NCBI GenBank assembly: GCA_945887835.1
Contig: CAMCZQ010000002.1
Coordinates: 1 to 64,000, forward strand
DNA length: 64,000 bases
Source of the DNA: Bordetella parapertussis
GTDB taxonomy: Bacteria; Pseudomonadota; Gammaproteobacteria; Burkholderiales; Burkholderiaceae_B
Direction of reading: 5' to 3'
A program made the position numbers and the translations under genes. The notes under the pieces were generated by a model that was not told the DNA's origin, did no database searches, and saw only the letters and a list, made by a program, of their open reading frames with translations. Positions within the stretch are counted from its first letter, which is position 1, and each line of letters begins with the position of its first letter. Shown piece after piece: positions 1 to 8,742 of this stretch.

Positions 1-845
1 AGCGAACCATCAAGCAAAGCGTGGTCGTCAGTCAAGTCAAGAACCTACTGCCTAGCCGACAAGACTGGAGAGAATCTTTCGCCCCGATTATGCGCGGCTC
101 TTTTTCAGGTTTTTTGCTGGGGATCTTACCCGGCGGTGGTGCTGTGCTAGCCTCGTTTATTTCCTACGGCACAGAAAAACGCATTTCAAAAACGCCTGAA
201 AAATTCGGCCATGGCGCCATCGCTGGCGTGGCGGGCCCCGAAGCGGCCAATAATGCCGCCGCGCAAGCTGCCTTCATTCCTCTGTTGACGCTCGGAATCC
301 CTGCCAACGCGGTCATGGGCATTTTGCTCGGCGCGCTGATGATTCATGGCATCACACCGGGCCCATTGATGATTCAAAAAAATCCTGAGCTCTTTTGGGG
401 AACCGTCACCAGTATGTACATAGGCAATGCCATGTTGCTGGTGTTGAACCTGCCGCTAATCGGGCTTTGGGTGCGCTTATTGCGCGTGCGCTACGCCGTG
501 TTGTTTCCGCTGATTTTATTTATCGCGCTGATTGGTGCGTATGTCATCAATGGCAGTGAGATGGATCTTTATCTGATGTTGTTTTTTGGTGTCGTGGGCT
601 ATTTGATGCGCAAGTTTGACTACGAGCCTGCGCCGTTGATTCTTGCTTACGTCTTGAGCCCGATCCTTGAAGATTCTCTGCGTCAGTCTTTGATTATTTC
701 GGGCGGCAGCATGGGGATTTTTGTGAGCCGCCCGATTGCCGCAGGATTCCTGTTTATTTCGTTACTGTTGTTGATCAGTGCGGTACTGCCGGCGATTCGA
801 AAAAAACGTAGTGCGTTAGTCGCTTCGGCCGATGACAATGCGTAG
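1..845 (+). CDS. tctA: TctA-family membrane subunit of a tripartite tricarboxylate transporter (C-terminal part, cut by window edge)
   Basis: This is the C-terminal 280 or so residues of the large integral membrane subunit of a tripartite tricarboxylate transporter, which imports organic acids delivered by a periplasmic Bug/TctC receptor. The frame stays open to base 3, so the GTG at 21 is not a real start and the gene begins outside the window. It aligns along its length with the complete TctA at 13858-15384. Shared landmarks are PSRQ-(D/E)-W, the glycine-rich [11 protein letters not shown] loop and the [11 protein letters not shown] segment, followed by repeated hydrophobic helices. A Bug receptor starts 24 bases downstream, so the two are probably one transport unit. 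The TctB partner would lie upstream, out of view. Confidence 0.93.
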   Translation, partial: RTIKQSVVVSQVKNLLPSRQDWRESFAPIMRGSFSGFLLGILPGGGAVLASFISYGTEKRISKTPEKFGHGAIAGVAGPEAANNAAAQAAFIPLLTLGIPANAVMGILLGALMIHGITPGPLMIQKNPELFWGTVTSMYIGNAMLLVLNLPLIGLWVRLLRVRYAVLFPLILFIALIGAYVINGSEMDLYLMLFFGVVGYLMRKFDYEPAPLILAYVLSPILEDSLRQSLIISGGSMGIFVSRPIAAGFLFISLLLLISAVLPAIRKKRSALVASADDNA

Positions 846-869
846 GACTAATTGACTTAAAGGACAAAT

Positions 870-1841
870 ATGAAACTTGGTGATCATTTAAAACTAGGCG
901 CACTTTGCTTACTGCTTAGCGGTGGTGTCATCGCAAGCGGCGCCACCCATGCCAAATACCCTGACAAACCCATCACAATGTACATTGCCTTTGCTGCCGG
1001 TGGCACGACCGACATCACCGGACGCGCCTTGGCGCAAGGTATTGAAAAAATACTCGGCGTGCCCGTTGCAATTGAAAACAAAGGCGGTGGCGGCGCCACC
1101 GTGGCAAATGGCTTACTCGCCAGCAAAAAACCTGATGGCTACACCTTGCTAGTCACGTCGGTCGGGTCTATCACCATGAGACCGCTGCTGGTCAAACTTG
1201 CCTATAACGCTCAAAGTTTTCGTCCACTGATGCAATTCAGTTATTACATTGGCGGACTTGTTGTAAACGCCGATTCTCCTATCAAAACAGTTGATCAATT
1301 TGTTGACTACGCAAAGAAAAATCCTGGGCTGACCTACTCGTCTAGCGGCCCACATACGCAACAACAAATCGGCGTTGAAGCGTTTGGGCGCTGCAAGGGC
1401 CTTGTGTTCAAGCACATGCCTACCAAGGGTGGCTCAACAGCCAACACTGCCTTGATGGGCAAACACGTGGATTTTGTTGCGGGCTCCGGGTCGCATATTC
1501 CCTTGGTCGAGCAAGGTCAGTTTCGTGAGTTGGTCACCTTTCACGTTGAGGAGCGCGACCCAAAGCGGCCAGATATTCCTGTGATGAAAGATATCGGCTG
1601 CCCACCCACCAATCCACCGAGCGGGATGATCGTGGTCGCACCTGCCGGTTTGCCTGACGCTGTGGCAGCGACCTTAGAAGCGGCGCTCAAGCAAGTTGCA
1701 GAGTCACCCGAGTTCAAACAACTGCTCATCAAATACAACTTGCCTTATGCCTACGAAGATGGCGCGTTGGTGGGCAGCAAGTTTCCGGCTGAGATTGAAT
1801 GGTACACAAAGTATTTTAAAGAGGTGGGCCTGCTGAAGTAA
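870..1841 (+). CDS. Bug/TctC-family periplasmic solute receptor
   Basis: A 323-residue tripartite tricarboxylate receptor. Residues 1-28 form a signal peptide ending ATHA, and the mature protein opens with the family signature YPDKPITMYIAFAAGGTTD. An ENKGGGGA loop (about 72) and a PDGYTLL motif (about 90) follow. Start ATG 870 has AAAGGA five or so bases upstream. It follows a TctA gene directly, so it probably feeds that permease. It has two cysteines (GRCKG and DIGCPP) that are not typical of the family and could form a disulfide. The ligand cannot be read from sequence; known members bind carboxylates, amino acids or nicotinate-like compounds. Confidence 0.93.
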   Translation: MKLGDHLKLGALCLLLSGGVIASGATHAKYPDKPITMYIAFAAGGTTDITGRALAQGIEKILGVPVAIENKGGGGATVANGLLASKKPDGYTLLVTSVGSITMRPLLVKLAYNAQSFRPLMQFSYYIGGLVVNADSPIKTVDQFVDYAKKNPGLTYSSSGPHTQQQIGVEAFGRCKGLVFKHMPTKGGSTANTALMGKHVDFVAGSGSHIPLVEQGQFRELVTFHVEERDPKRPDIPVMKDIGCPPTNPPSGMIVVAPAGLPDAVAATLEAALKQVAESPEFKQLLIKYNLPYAYEDGALVGSKFPAEIEWYTKYFKEVGLLK

Positions 1842-1853
1842 GTAAACAAGTCA

Positions 1854-3371
1854 GTGAACAAACAAGTAACCGAACAACTGGATAAAAAGATGAGTCAAAG
1901 AAATACCTTGCCCACGCACTGGGATGCAGTCGCGGATGTCGTTGTTGTCGGGTTTGGCGGTGCGGGTGCAGCCACAGCCATCACTGCAGTCGAGGCAGGT
2001 GCGTCGGTCATCTTGCTAGATAAAGCCCCTCAGGGGCAAGAGGGTGGCAACACTCGGGTCGCGGCACAAGGCTACCTCAATACCTCATCGACTGAGGCAG
2101 CGATCACCTACTTCAACGCCTTGGCGGGCCCATACAAAGTGCCGCAAGACATGGTTGAAGTGTGGGCCGACGAAATGTGTAAAAACAATGCGTGGCTCAG
2201 CTCGATAGGCGGCGATCCACAAGAGCACCAGTTTCAACCAGCGGGCATCGAGTTCCCGGATTTGCCGGGCGCTGAATGCGTACATAAGTACCACCATGGC
2301 GACATTCTGGGCTATTCAAAGACTTGGGAGATGCTCGAGCAAGCGGTGCGCGCACGCCCCATTGAGATACGTTCTGACTGCCCAGGGCAGCGCTTGTTAC
2401 AAGACCCGTTGACGCAAAACATTGTTGGTGTGGTCGCCTTGCAAAATGGCAAACCCATCAATATCAAAGCCAATAAGGCGGTGGTACTGACTTGCGGTGG
2501 TTTTGAAAACAATCAAGACATGATTCGCAACTATCTGAGTGGCTTGCCTTACTGCTACACCTCGGGCAGTCCGTTTAACGAAGGTGATGGGATCCGCATG
2601 GCCATGGAAGTCGGTGCGGATTTGTGGCACATGAATAACTTTGCCGGCCCATCGATGGCGCTCAAGGTCCCTGAATATCCAACCACGTTTTCGATGATGG
2701 CGCTGCATTTTTCGCACGAACCAGTCGGTGGCGCAGTGGTAGTAGGCCCTGACGGCAAACGCTTTACCGACGAAAAATATAAAACGCGTCACGGTAAAGT
2801 TGAGCAAAATGGTAAATGGCAAGCAATGCGTACCCCTTGTCCAATGCATATGGTTTTTGATCAAACCATGCTTGAGGGCGGCCCCATCTATGACGGCAAG
2901 CCAACGCACGGTTGGACCCAAATCATGAGTGGTTATGTCTGGAGCAAAGACAATCAGGCTGAGCTTGCCAAGGGATGGATTAAGTCGGCTCCAACACTCG
3001 CGGCACTTGCCACTTTACTGAAATTGCCCGCAGGCAGTTTGGACCAAACCGTGGCGCGCTGGAACGCACAGTGTGCTGCTGGTTCGGATAACGATTTTGG
3101 TCGCACTAAGATGCTCGCACCTTTTGGCGCAGGGCCCTATTACGCGGTCGAGCTTTCACCCTCGATGCTCAACACGCAGGGCGGGCCGCGTCGAAATAAA
3201 CACGCGCAGATCGTGCGGCCTGACGGCACTCCGATCCCGCGCCTTTACAGCGCGGGTGAGATGGGCTCGATGTACAGTTATCTGTATCAGGGCACTGGCA
3301 ATATCGGCGAGTGCTTTGCGTTTGGGCGAATCGCTGGGCGCAATGCGGTGGCTGAAAAGTCTCTCGCTTAA
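1854..3371 (+). CDS. FAD-dependent oxidoreductase, fumarate reductase/ketosteroid dehydrogenase type
   Basis: A 505-residue soluble flavoprotein of the FAD_binding_2 group, which holds fumarate reductase flavoproteins, urocanate reductase and 3-ketosteroid dehydrogenases. The dinucleotide-binding motif GFGGAG lies at residues 33-38, EGGNTRVAAQG follows near 65, and the C-terminal FAD region YSAGEMGSMYSYLYQGTGNIG lies near 466-486. No heme-binding CxxCH and no export signal are visible, so it is probably cytoplasmic. The start is uncertain: GTG 1854 overlaps nothing, and ATG 1890 would remove 12 poorly conserved residues. Neither has a strong Shine-Dalgarno. It sits 12 bases after the Bug gene and ends 15 bases before a strong terminator. 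Its substrate may be whatever the upstream transporter brings in. Confidence 0.88.
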   Translation: MNKQVTEQLDKKMSQRNTLPTHWDAVADVVVVGFGGAGAATAITAVEAGASVILLDKAPQGQEGGNTRVAAQGYLNTSSTEAAITYFNALAGPYKVPQDMVEVWADEMCKNNAWLSSIGGDPQEHQFQPAGIEFPDLPGAECVHKYHHGDILGYSKTWEMLEQAVRARPIEIRSDCPGQRLLQDPLTQNIVGVVALQNGKPINIKANKAVVLTCGGFENNQDMIRNYLSGLPYCYTSGSPFNEGDGIRMAMEVGADLWHMNNFAGPSMALKVPEYPTTFSMMALHFSHEPVGGAVVVGPDGKRFTDEKYKTRHGKVEQNGKWQAMRTPCPMHMVFDQTMLEGGPIYDGKPTHGWTQIMSGYVWSKDNQAELAKGWIKSAPTLAALATLLKLPAGSLDQTVARWNAQCAAGSDNDFGRTKMLAPFGAGPYYAVELSPSMLNTQGGPRRNKHAQIVRPDGTPIPRLYSAGEMGSMYSYLYQGTGNIGECFAFGRIAGRNAVAEKSLA

Positions 3372-3385
3372 GCTTTACGCGGTCT

Positions 3386-3423
3386 GTAAAGAAATACGCC
3401 TCGATTGAGGCGTATTTCTTTAC
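3386..3423. terminator. Strong bidirectional intrinsic terminator
   Basis: A perfect 17-base inverted repeat (left arm 3386-3402, loop GATT, right arm 3407-3423). The arms carry GAAATACGCCTC and GAGGCGTATTTC, with A/T-rich outer ends that supply a U-run in either direction. It lies between the rightward flavoprotein gene and the leftward FAA-hydrolase gene and can end transcription from both. Confidence 0.88.
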
Positions 3424-3532
3424 TCAAAGACTCTTCGTCAAAATTAATCAAACGTTAACGATCAAGCGGCGTCATGAACCATAAGACGGTAGCACCAACA
3501 CAACCATCAAAACCGCCACCTAATCACTCTGA

Positions 3533-4462
3533 TTACTTTTTGTACTTGCCGCTCAACTGCGGCGTATGTGCGCCTGGCAACTTCGCATCCGCATGCTCAA
3601 GCCGTGTTTGGCGACCCCAGGTACGCTTTAAGTCGTCGCGAATATTGAACGCTAAGCGTCCCAAACCTTCGCACTCAAGTTCGATTTTGTCGCCGTCGAT
3701 AAACGCGTTCAAGCCCCGATGATTCGTACCGGTTGCCACAATGTCGCCGGGCTCAAGGGTATGAATCGAACTCACCCACTCGATGCAACGTGGAATATTG
3801 TGCGCCATATCATCGGTGTTGAAGTTCTGCATCAGCTTGCCATTGTTCCACAGGCGAATTTGCAGTTTTTGGGGATTGGGGATCTCGTCTGCCGTCACAA
3901 TGTAGGGTCCGATTGGTGCGAACGTATCACGCGATTTCATTTGGAAAAACACGTTACCTTCGGGTCCTAACCCACGTGCTGAACCATCAATAAAATTGAC
4001 ATAACCAAACACATAATTCATCGCATCTTTGGCAGCCACATTGGTTGCGCGCTTGCCGATGACCAAGGCAATTTCAGCCTCGCCTTCAAACACACTTGCC
4101 GCAACATCGGGCAGCACCATCGTGTCGCCGTGGCCAATAATCGCACCGGGTGCCTTTTGAAAGGCGTTGATCGGCGCAGGCGCGGTGCGGGTGCCGTCTT
4201 CCATGTAGTTAACGGCCATGCAGTCAATATTGCCCGGCTTAGGCAGTGGCGGACGAATACGCACCGAACTCACTGGCACACCCGTACCCTTGCGAACCGC
4301 CTCTTCAATCTTTGGGCGATAGGCATCAAAGCGCTCGATCAAACCATTGATCAAATCATGGGGGCCTAGGTGTGGAATGTCCGCCACCACAGCAGACACG
4401 TCAACCACCTGGTCGCCTTTCAGGATCCCTAGCTTGAAATCATTAAAAAATAAAATCTTCAT
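3533..4462 (-). CDS. Fumarylacetoacetate hydrolase family protein
   Basis: A 309-residue member of the FAH superfamily, whose members hydrolyse, decarboxylate or hydrate 2-oxo/enol acids using a divalent metal. The core region starts at about residue 80 (KPGNIDCMAVNY). The metal-ligand segment FEGEAEIALVIGKRA is near 122-136, RDTFAPIGPYIV near 180, and GDIVATGTNHRGLNAF near 250. Start ATG 4462 has GGAGA eight bases upstream. It is transcribed alone to the left, converging on the flavoprotein gene with a terminator between. In this setting it probably cleaves a ring-opened or 2-oxo acid intermediate; the exact reaction (hydratase, isomerase or hydrolase) is not determinable. Confidence 0.9.
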   Translation of the reverse strand: MKILFFNDFKLGILKGDQVVDVSAVVADIPHLGPHDLINGLIERFDAYRPKIEEAVRKGTGVPVSSVRIRPPLPKPGNIDCMAVNYMEDGTRTAPAPINAFQKAPGAIIGHGDTMVLPDVAASVFEGEAEIALVIGKRATNVAAKDAMNYVFGYVNFIDGSARGLGPEGNVFFQMKSRDTFAPIGPYIVTADEIPNPQKLQIRLWNNGKLMQNFNTDDMAHNIPRCIEWVSSIHTLEPGDIVATGTNHRGLNAFIDGDKIELECEGLGRLAFNIRDDLKRTWGRQTRLEHADAKLPGAHTPQLSGKYKK

Positions 4463-4898
4463 GTTGCAATGTCTCCGTGTTTAGTTTTCAGCTTTGATAT
4501 TAGCTTGTCTGAATCGGGCTGCGCAACAAAGTCGATTACTCGACACTCACCTGAAACGACACACGCGCAACTCACGTGTCCACATGGCGGATAGAAATGA
4601 GGTGCCGAGCCGAGACCTTTATGCTAGGATAAATCCTATACAAATAGTTTTAAAAACAAGTGGTTTGAGACAAAGCTGAAGTTGCAGCCTGAAGCGGTTC
4701 AACGCTTGGTATCTGCCAAACGATCGATCAGATTCCCACCGAATCCTTGCATAGACATAATGTGCACTTGCAGCAATACAGCCCTCCTCGGCCACTGAAA
4801 CACCTTCTTATTGCCTCTAGCCACAACGTTTTGGGGCTCTTGTGCAAAGAACTTATGCGCGCGCATTGACGCGCGCGGCGTATTGGGAGAGTAGTCAG
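4463..4898. other. Divergent intergenic region with operator-like palindrome
   Basis: 436 bases separate the leftward FAA-hydrolase gene from the rightward acyl-CoA dehydrogenase operon, and I see no convincing gene here. It must hold the promoters for both directions. It contains the palindrome at 4625-4638 and a GC-rich inverted repeat (4858-4877) just before the dehydrogenase Shine-Dalgarno GGGAGAG. The reading frame open from GTG 4842 has no Shine-Dalgarno and adds 19 non-conserved residues, so I treat it as leader. Confidence 0.6.
4625..4638. promoter_or_regulatory. Candidate operator palindrome
   Basis: TAGGAT-AA-ATCCTA is a perfect two-fold symmetric site in the divergent promoter region, followed by ATACAAAT. 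GntR-type dimeric repressors often bind short AT-flanked palindromes like this. No regulator gene is present in the window to pair it with, so this is inference from symmetry and position only. Confidence 0.3.
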
Positions 4899-6158
4899 AT
4901 GGATTTCGGTCATACTAAAGAACAGACGCAACTGCGCAACGACGTGCTCGATTTTATTCGTACGCACATGACGCCTGAGGTGTATGCAGAACTTGACGCC
5001 ACCGAAGAGGCGCATGAGGCCGGCAAAGGTGAGCGCCTGTCTAATAAGCGCGGCCCGTTAGTGGCGGCGCTTTATCAAAAGATCGATGACCGCGGTTGGC
5101 TGGGTTATAGCTACCCGAAAGAGTATGGTGGCGCCGATGGCGATCGGGTCAGTCAAAATATTATCGAAGAAGAATTTCAGCGAGCCGGCTTGCCGATCAG
5201 CTTAGTTGGTAGCGGCGCCCCCGCCATCATGGCCGTGGGCACCGAGCAGCAGAAGCAACACTATCTGCCAAAGCTGATCAAGATGGAATACTCTTTCGCA
5301 CTTGGTTTTACCGAGCCACATGCGGGCGCTGATTTAGCGGCGCTGCGCTGCCGGGCGATTCGCGACGGCGATCACTTTGCCATCAACGGTCAGAAAATGT
5401 ACACAACGTCTGCGCACCATGCGACCCACATGTATCTGATGGCCCGCACGGATCCCGACGCAAGTCGCCATGACGGCATTTCGATTTTTCTTTTCCCGAT
5501 GGATACACCTGGTCTCACTGTGCGCCCACTTTGGACGATTCAAAACAATCCGCGTGCGCCGCGCGGCACCACTTACGGTGATGCGCGCACCAATGAAGTC
5601 TTTTTTGAAAACGTTCGCGTTCACGAGTCATGTTTGTTGGGACGCGAGAATCAAGGCTGGCGTGTGGGCTCGATGGGGCTGAATCTTGACCGTGTTGGCG
5701 CGGCTCGTTATCTGCGCTCGGTGCGACGCGACGAAGATATTGTGAATTGGGTTAAAGCGAATGACTTTGGCGGTTATGCGCCTAAAGATAACCCAGCCAT
5801 TCGCGACAAGATTGCCGAGCTATGGATTGAAGCGCAGGTGTGCCGGTTGATGACGATGCGCAGCATGTCAATCGTTGAGCGTGGCGGAAACTTTACCTAC
5901 GAAGGCTCAGCTGAAAAAGTTTGGTCACCTGAGCACGGTGTCAGAACTACTGAAGCAATTACCCAAATGTTAGGGTCGTATGGCCAACTGCTCAATGGCT
6001 CGCCGCACGCTGTTGAAAAAGGCGTCTTCGCACACAACACGATGGGCGCCTTTCAATCGGGCATCAATCACGGCAGCGTACAGATCATGCGTGACCAGGT
6101 GGCCAAGCGTGGGCTGGAGATGCCCTCGATGCGTCGCGCGAAAGCCGCTGCCAAATAA
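4899..6158 (+). CDS. Acyl-CoA dehydrogenase (first of a pair)
   Basis: A 419-residue FAD-dependent acyl-CoA dehydrogenase that would introduce an alpha,beta double bond into an acyl-CoA. The N-terminal helical domain begins MDFGHTKEQTQLRNDV. The flavin/substrate segment ALGFTEPHAGADLAALR is near residues 133-149. INGQKMYTTSAHHATH follows near 165-180, with the usual beta-barrel and C-terminal helices after it. ATG 4899 is chosen because GGGAGAG precedes it by seven bases and the family N-terminus begins there. It is 62 bases upstream of a second acyl-CoA dehydrogenase. Such adjacent pairs often form heteromeric enzymes in steroid, terpenoid and side-chain catabolism, which is my inference here. 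Confidence 0.92.
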   Translation: MDFGHTKEQTQLRNDVLDFIRTHMTPEVYAELDATEEAHEAGKGERLSNKRGPLVAALYQKIDDRGWLGYSYPKEYGGADGDRVSQNIIEEEFQRAGLPISLVGSGAPAIMAVGTEQQKQHYLPKLIKMEYSFALGFTEPHAGADLAALRCRAIRDGDHFAINGQKMYTTSAHHATHMYLMARTDPDASRHDGISIFLFPMDTPGLTVRPLWTIQNNPRAPRGTTYGDARTNEVFFENVRVHESCLLGRENQGWRVGSMGLNLDRVGAARYLRSVRRDEDIVNWVKANDFGGYAPKDNPAIRDKIAELWIEAQVCRLMTMRSMSIVERGGNFTYEGSAEKVWSPEHGVRTTEAITQMLGSYGQLLNGSPHAVEKGVFAHNTMGAFQSGINHGSVQIMRDQVAKRGLEMPSMRRAKAAAK

Positions 6159-6220
6159 ATACATGCGAACAAGCGACAGAGCTCAACTCGTCGGTCATTG
6201 AAAGACTAATAGGAAACAAG

Positions 6221-7396
6221 ATGGACGTGCTTTTAAACGATGAAGAACAATTAGTGGCGGCAAGCGCGCGCGAGTTTCTTGAAGGAGAATGCTCGACCGC
6301 CTTAGTGCGTCAAATGGAAGAAGACCCGATCGGCCATCCACCTGAGCTTTGGGCAAAATGCACCGAGATGGGTTGGACTGGCATGTGTTTGAACGAAGAG
6401 TACGGCGGTCAAGCCTTACCGCTCACCTATCTGGGCCTCGTCATGCAAGAGGTCGGCCGCGCCATCGCACCGATTCCGTTGCATAGCACTGCAGTGACTT
6501 CGCTCGCGATCCAGAAAGCAGGCACAAAGGCGCAATGCCAGAGAGTGTTACCCGGCGTCTCAGAGGGCAAAACAATTTTGACCTGGGCCTTCTCTGAGCA
6601 AGATCCACGTTTTTTACCTGAGACGGTAAAAACAACAGCCGTGGTGGATGGCGATCACTTTGTCATCACCGGCAAAAAACTGTTCGTTGATAACTTTGCT
6701 GCATCCAATCAAATTTTAGTGGCCTGCCGCACCGCTCCGGCCTCTGCAAGCAATGCGGGTCTCTCCTTGTTTTTGATTGACTCGAACGCCGCCGGAATCT
6801 CTCATGCCCGCCTGCGCACCTTGGCAAAAGATCAACAGTGCGAAGTGATGTTTGAGCAAGTGCGTGTACCGAAAGCAAATATGCTGGGCGGCCTGCATCA
6901 AGGGTGGCCAATCATGCAAGACCTACTTGATCTTGCGACCGTCTTGTTATGCACCCAAATTCTAGGCGCCACACGTATCGATGCCGAGATGGCGATTGAT
7001 CACTCAAAGTTTCGTGAAGCGTTTGGCCAGCCCATCGGTGCCTTTCAGTCGATTCAACATACCTGTGCCGACATGATTATCTCAATCGATGGTGGCGAGC
7101 TGCTAGCGTACGAAGCACTCTGGAAAATGGACAATGGGTTGCCGGCGCAGGTTGAAGTGTCGCAAGCCAAAGCGTTTTGTAATGATAAGTGCCCTGCGGT
7201 CTGTCGCAACTCGCAATCCATTCATGGCGGTATTGGTTTCATGATGGAGTTTGATTTGCACCTTTGGCTGCGTCGTGTGACAGCGTGGTCGATGCGCTTA
7301 GGCACCAGTTACGAGCATCGTGAACGCATCGCCCAGGCGCTCTTGGATATGCCCGGGCATGTCGTACTTGGGCAGCCGGTTCCGGCGCAGGCCTGA
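6221..7396 (+). CDS. Acyl-CoA dehydrogenase (second of a pair)
   Basis: A 391-residue acyl-CoA dehydrogenase with a shorter and more divergent flavin-binding region than its neighbour: TWAFSEQDPRF stands where FTEPHAGAD is usual. The C-terminal helix keeps SIHGGIGFMMEFDLHLWLRR (about 330-350), the flavin-contacting consensus. Start ATG 6221 has AGGAAA six bases upstream. The pairing with the 4899 gene, and the loss of the canonical TEP.AGSD motif in only one of them, fit an alpha/beta heteromer in which one subunit carries most of the active site. It could instead be an independent enzyme with different chain specificity. Confidence 0.88.
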   Translation: MDVLLNDEEQLVAASAREFLEGECSTALVRQMEEDPIGHPPELWAKCTEMGWTGMCLNEEYGGQALPLTYLGLVMQEVGRAIAPIPLHSTAVTSLAIQKAGTKAQCQRVLPGVSEGKTILTWAFSEQDPRFLPETVKTTAVVDGDHFVITGKKLFVDNFAASNQILVACRTAPASASNAGLSLFLIDSNAAGISHARLRTLAKDQQCEVMFEQVRVPKANMLGGLHQGWPIMQDLLDLATVLLCTQILGATRIDAEMAIDHSKFREAFGQPIGAFQSIQHTCADMIISIDGGELLAYEALWKMDNGLPAQVEVSQAKAFCNDKCPAVCRNSQSIHGGIGFMMEFDLHLWLRRVTAWSMRLGTSYEHRERIAQALLDMPGHVVLGQPVPAQA

Positions 7397-7467
7397 AGGC
7401 TAATCGGTGAGGGCTGGTTGTTGTATCGATTTTTTGATTATCAATATTAATTTTTGAGATACGCGTG

Positions 7468-7671
7468 ATGAAATGTCTAGTTTGCGGTAAAGCGATCGAC
7501 CTCGAAGGGGCCGAATCCAAAACAGGTGAAACCGCCCATGGCGCCAAAGAAATTGATCCGTCTAAAGGGACGCGTCAGTTTCATGATGGTGACTGGTACT
7601 ACTTCGACACGCTGAACTGTCGTAGCAAATTCACGATCAGCCCACAACGTTACTTAACACCAAAGGCTTAA
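7468..7671 (+). CDS. YHS-domain mini-protein
   Basis: A 67-residue protein. The C-terminal half (WYYFDTLNCRSKFTISPQRYL) matches the YHS pattern, an aromatic-Phe-x-x-x-x-Cys-x-x-x-Phe-x-x-x-Pro-x-x-Tyr-Leu motif thought to bind metal. A CLVCG pair sits at the N-terminus (residues 3-7). ATG 7468 is preferred over the overlapping GTG 7465 because TGAGAT lies about seven bases upstream. It lies 71 bases after the dehydrogenase gene and 3 bases before a Bug receptor, so it is part of the operon. A metal-binding or zinc-ribbon-like accessory role is inferred; no enzyme activity can be assigned. Confidence 0.75.
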   Translation: MKCLVCGKAIDLEGAESKTGETAHGAKEIDPSKGTRQFHDGDWYYFDTLNCRSKFTISPQRYLTPKA

Positions 7672-7674
7672 CAC

Positions 7675-8655
7675 ATGACACCCTGTGCACACCTTCTGAG
7701 AGTCCTGATCGTAGGCGCAGCCGCACTCAGCGCTGGGCTCTCTGCGAGCTGGGCGCAAAGCTTTCCGAGTCGCACCATCAAACTGGTGGTGCCTTACGTG
7801 CCAGGCGGTGGGGCTGACACGGTGGCGCGTGTGATGGCTCAGGGGTTGACTGAAGAGTTTGGTCAAACCGTGATGGTTGAGAACAAAGGGGGTGCCAACA
7901 CGATCATCGGCACCGAATTTGTCGCGAACGCGCCACCCGATGGCTACACACTGCTGATCTGTACGACCGCACACGCGATCAATCCAAGCCTGTACAAACT
8001 AAACTTTGACACACTGAAGGCGTTTACCCACGTCACCATGCATTTGGGTGCAAGCCTATTACTCGTCGTTCATCCGTCTGTTCCTGCGAATAGCGTAAGC
8101 GAGCTCATCGCAGTGGCCAAAGCACAACCTGGAAAACTCACGTTTGCCTCGTATGGCACAGGTAGTCCTGGACACTTGGCGGGCGAGCTCTTCATGAAGC
8201 TAACAGGCACCGACATGCTTCATATTCCCTATAAAGGCAGCTCACCTTCCATCGCTGATGTCGTCGCAGGTCGTGCCACGATGTCGTTTGCCGTGCTAGA
8301 GCCCGTCTTACCCTTCGTCAAGTCAGGTCACGTCAGAGCTCTGGGCGTCGTGATGACCAACCGAGCGACTCAACTGCCTGAGATGCCTACGATCGGCGAG
8401 ACGGTAAATGGCTTTGCCATCAGTGGGTTCAACGGCGTGTGTGCGCCCTCAGCCACACCCAAACCTGTCATTGAGCGCCTAAACGCTGCCATTATTAAAG
8501 TCATGACCAACCCTGCCGTGCGCGATCGATTGATCAAGAGTGGGTCCGATATTCTTGAACGTCCCTTGCCTACCCTTGAGTTCGAAGTCTTTGTTCGGGG
8601 CGAGGTCGTGCGCTGGCAAAAAATTGTGCAAGACGCCGGTGTTAAAGTGAACTAG
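7675..8655 (+). CDS. Bug/TctC-family periplasmic solute receptor
   Basis: A 326-residue exported receptor with a signal peptide to about residue 27 (SWA|Q). It has the opening KLVVPYVPGGGADTVARVMA, the ENKGGANTIIG loop and PPDGYTLLIC. It starts three bases after the YHS gene and sits inside a CoA-thioester operon, so it probably captures the acid that the flanking enzymes degrade. The nearest complete permease, TctBA at 13360-15384, already has its own receptor (12343), so this one may share that permease. Its last codons are duplicated in the 39-base tandem repeat just downstream. Confidence 0.92.
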   Translation: MTPCAHLLRVLIVGAAALSAGLSASWAQSFPSRTIKLVVPYVPGGGADTVARVMAQGLTEEFGQTVMVENKGGANTIIGTEFVANAPPDGYTLLICTTAHAINPSLYKLNFDTLKAFTHVTMHLGASLLLVVHPSVPANSVSELIAVAKAQPGKLTFASYGTGSPGHLAGELFMKLTGTDMLHIPYKGSSPSIADVVAGRATMSFAVLEPVLPFVKSGHVRALGVVMTNRATQLPEMPTIGETVNGFAISGFNGVCAPSATPKPVIERLNAAIIKVMTNPAVRDRLIKSGSDILERPLPTLEFEVFVRGEVVRWQKIVQDAGVKVN

Positions 8656-8722
8656 TCCACAGTCAGCATCAATCATTCTTTTTAAGTGAATTAGTCAGTA
8701 GTCAGCATCAGTCATTCTTTTT
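8645..8722 (+). repeat. Two 39-base tandem repeats spanning a gene end
   Basis: Two adjacent 39-base copies (8645-8683 and 8684-8722) differ at five positions. Each copy ends CATTCTTTTT. The first includes the last codons and TAG stop of the Bug receptor; the second is non-coding leader of the MaoC-like gene and also carries an in-register TAG. This looks like replication slippage that lengthened the intergenic spacer. Confidence 0.85.
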
Positions 8723-8742
8723 ACTATCCTGGGAGATTCAAA

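Noticed and set aside
21-23. GTG as a start of the first gene
   Set aside because: The frame is open to base 3 and aligns with the middle of a full TctA, so the gene starts outside the window.
2397-2921. 174-residue minus-strand frame inside the fumarate-reductase-like gene
   Set aside because: It is antisense to a protein with clear FAD motifs and has no recognisable domain.
4842-4898. Earlier GTG start for the first acyl-CoA dehydrogenase
   Set aside because: It lacks a Shine-Dalgarno and adds residues not found in the family; ATG 4899 has GGGAGAG in place.
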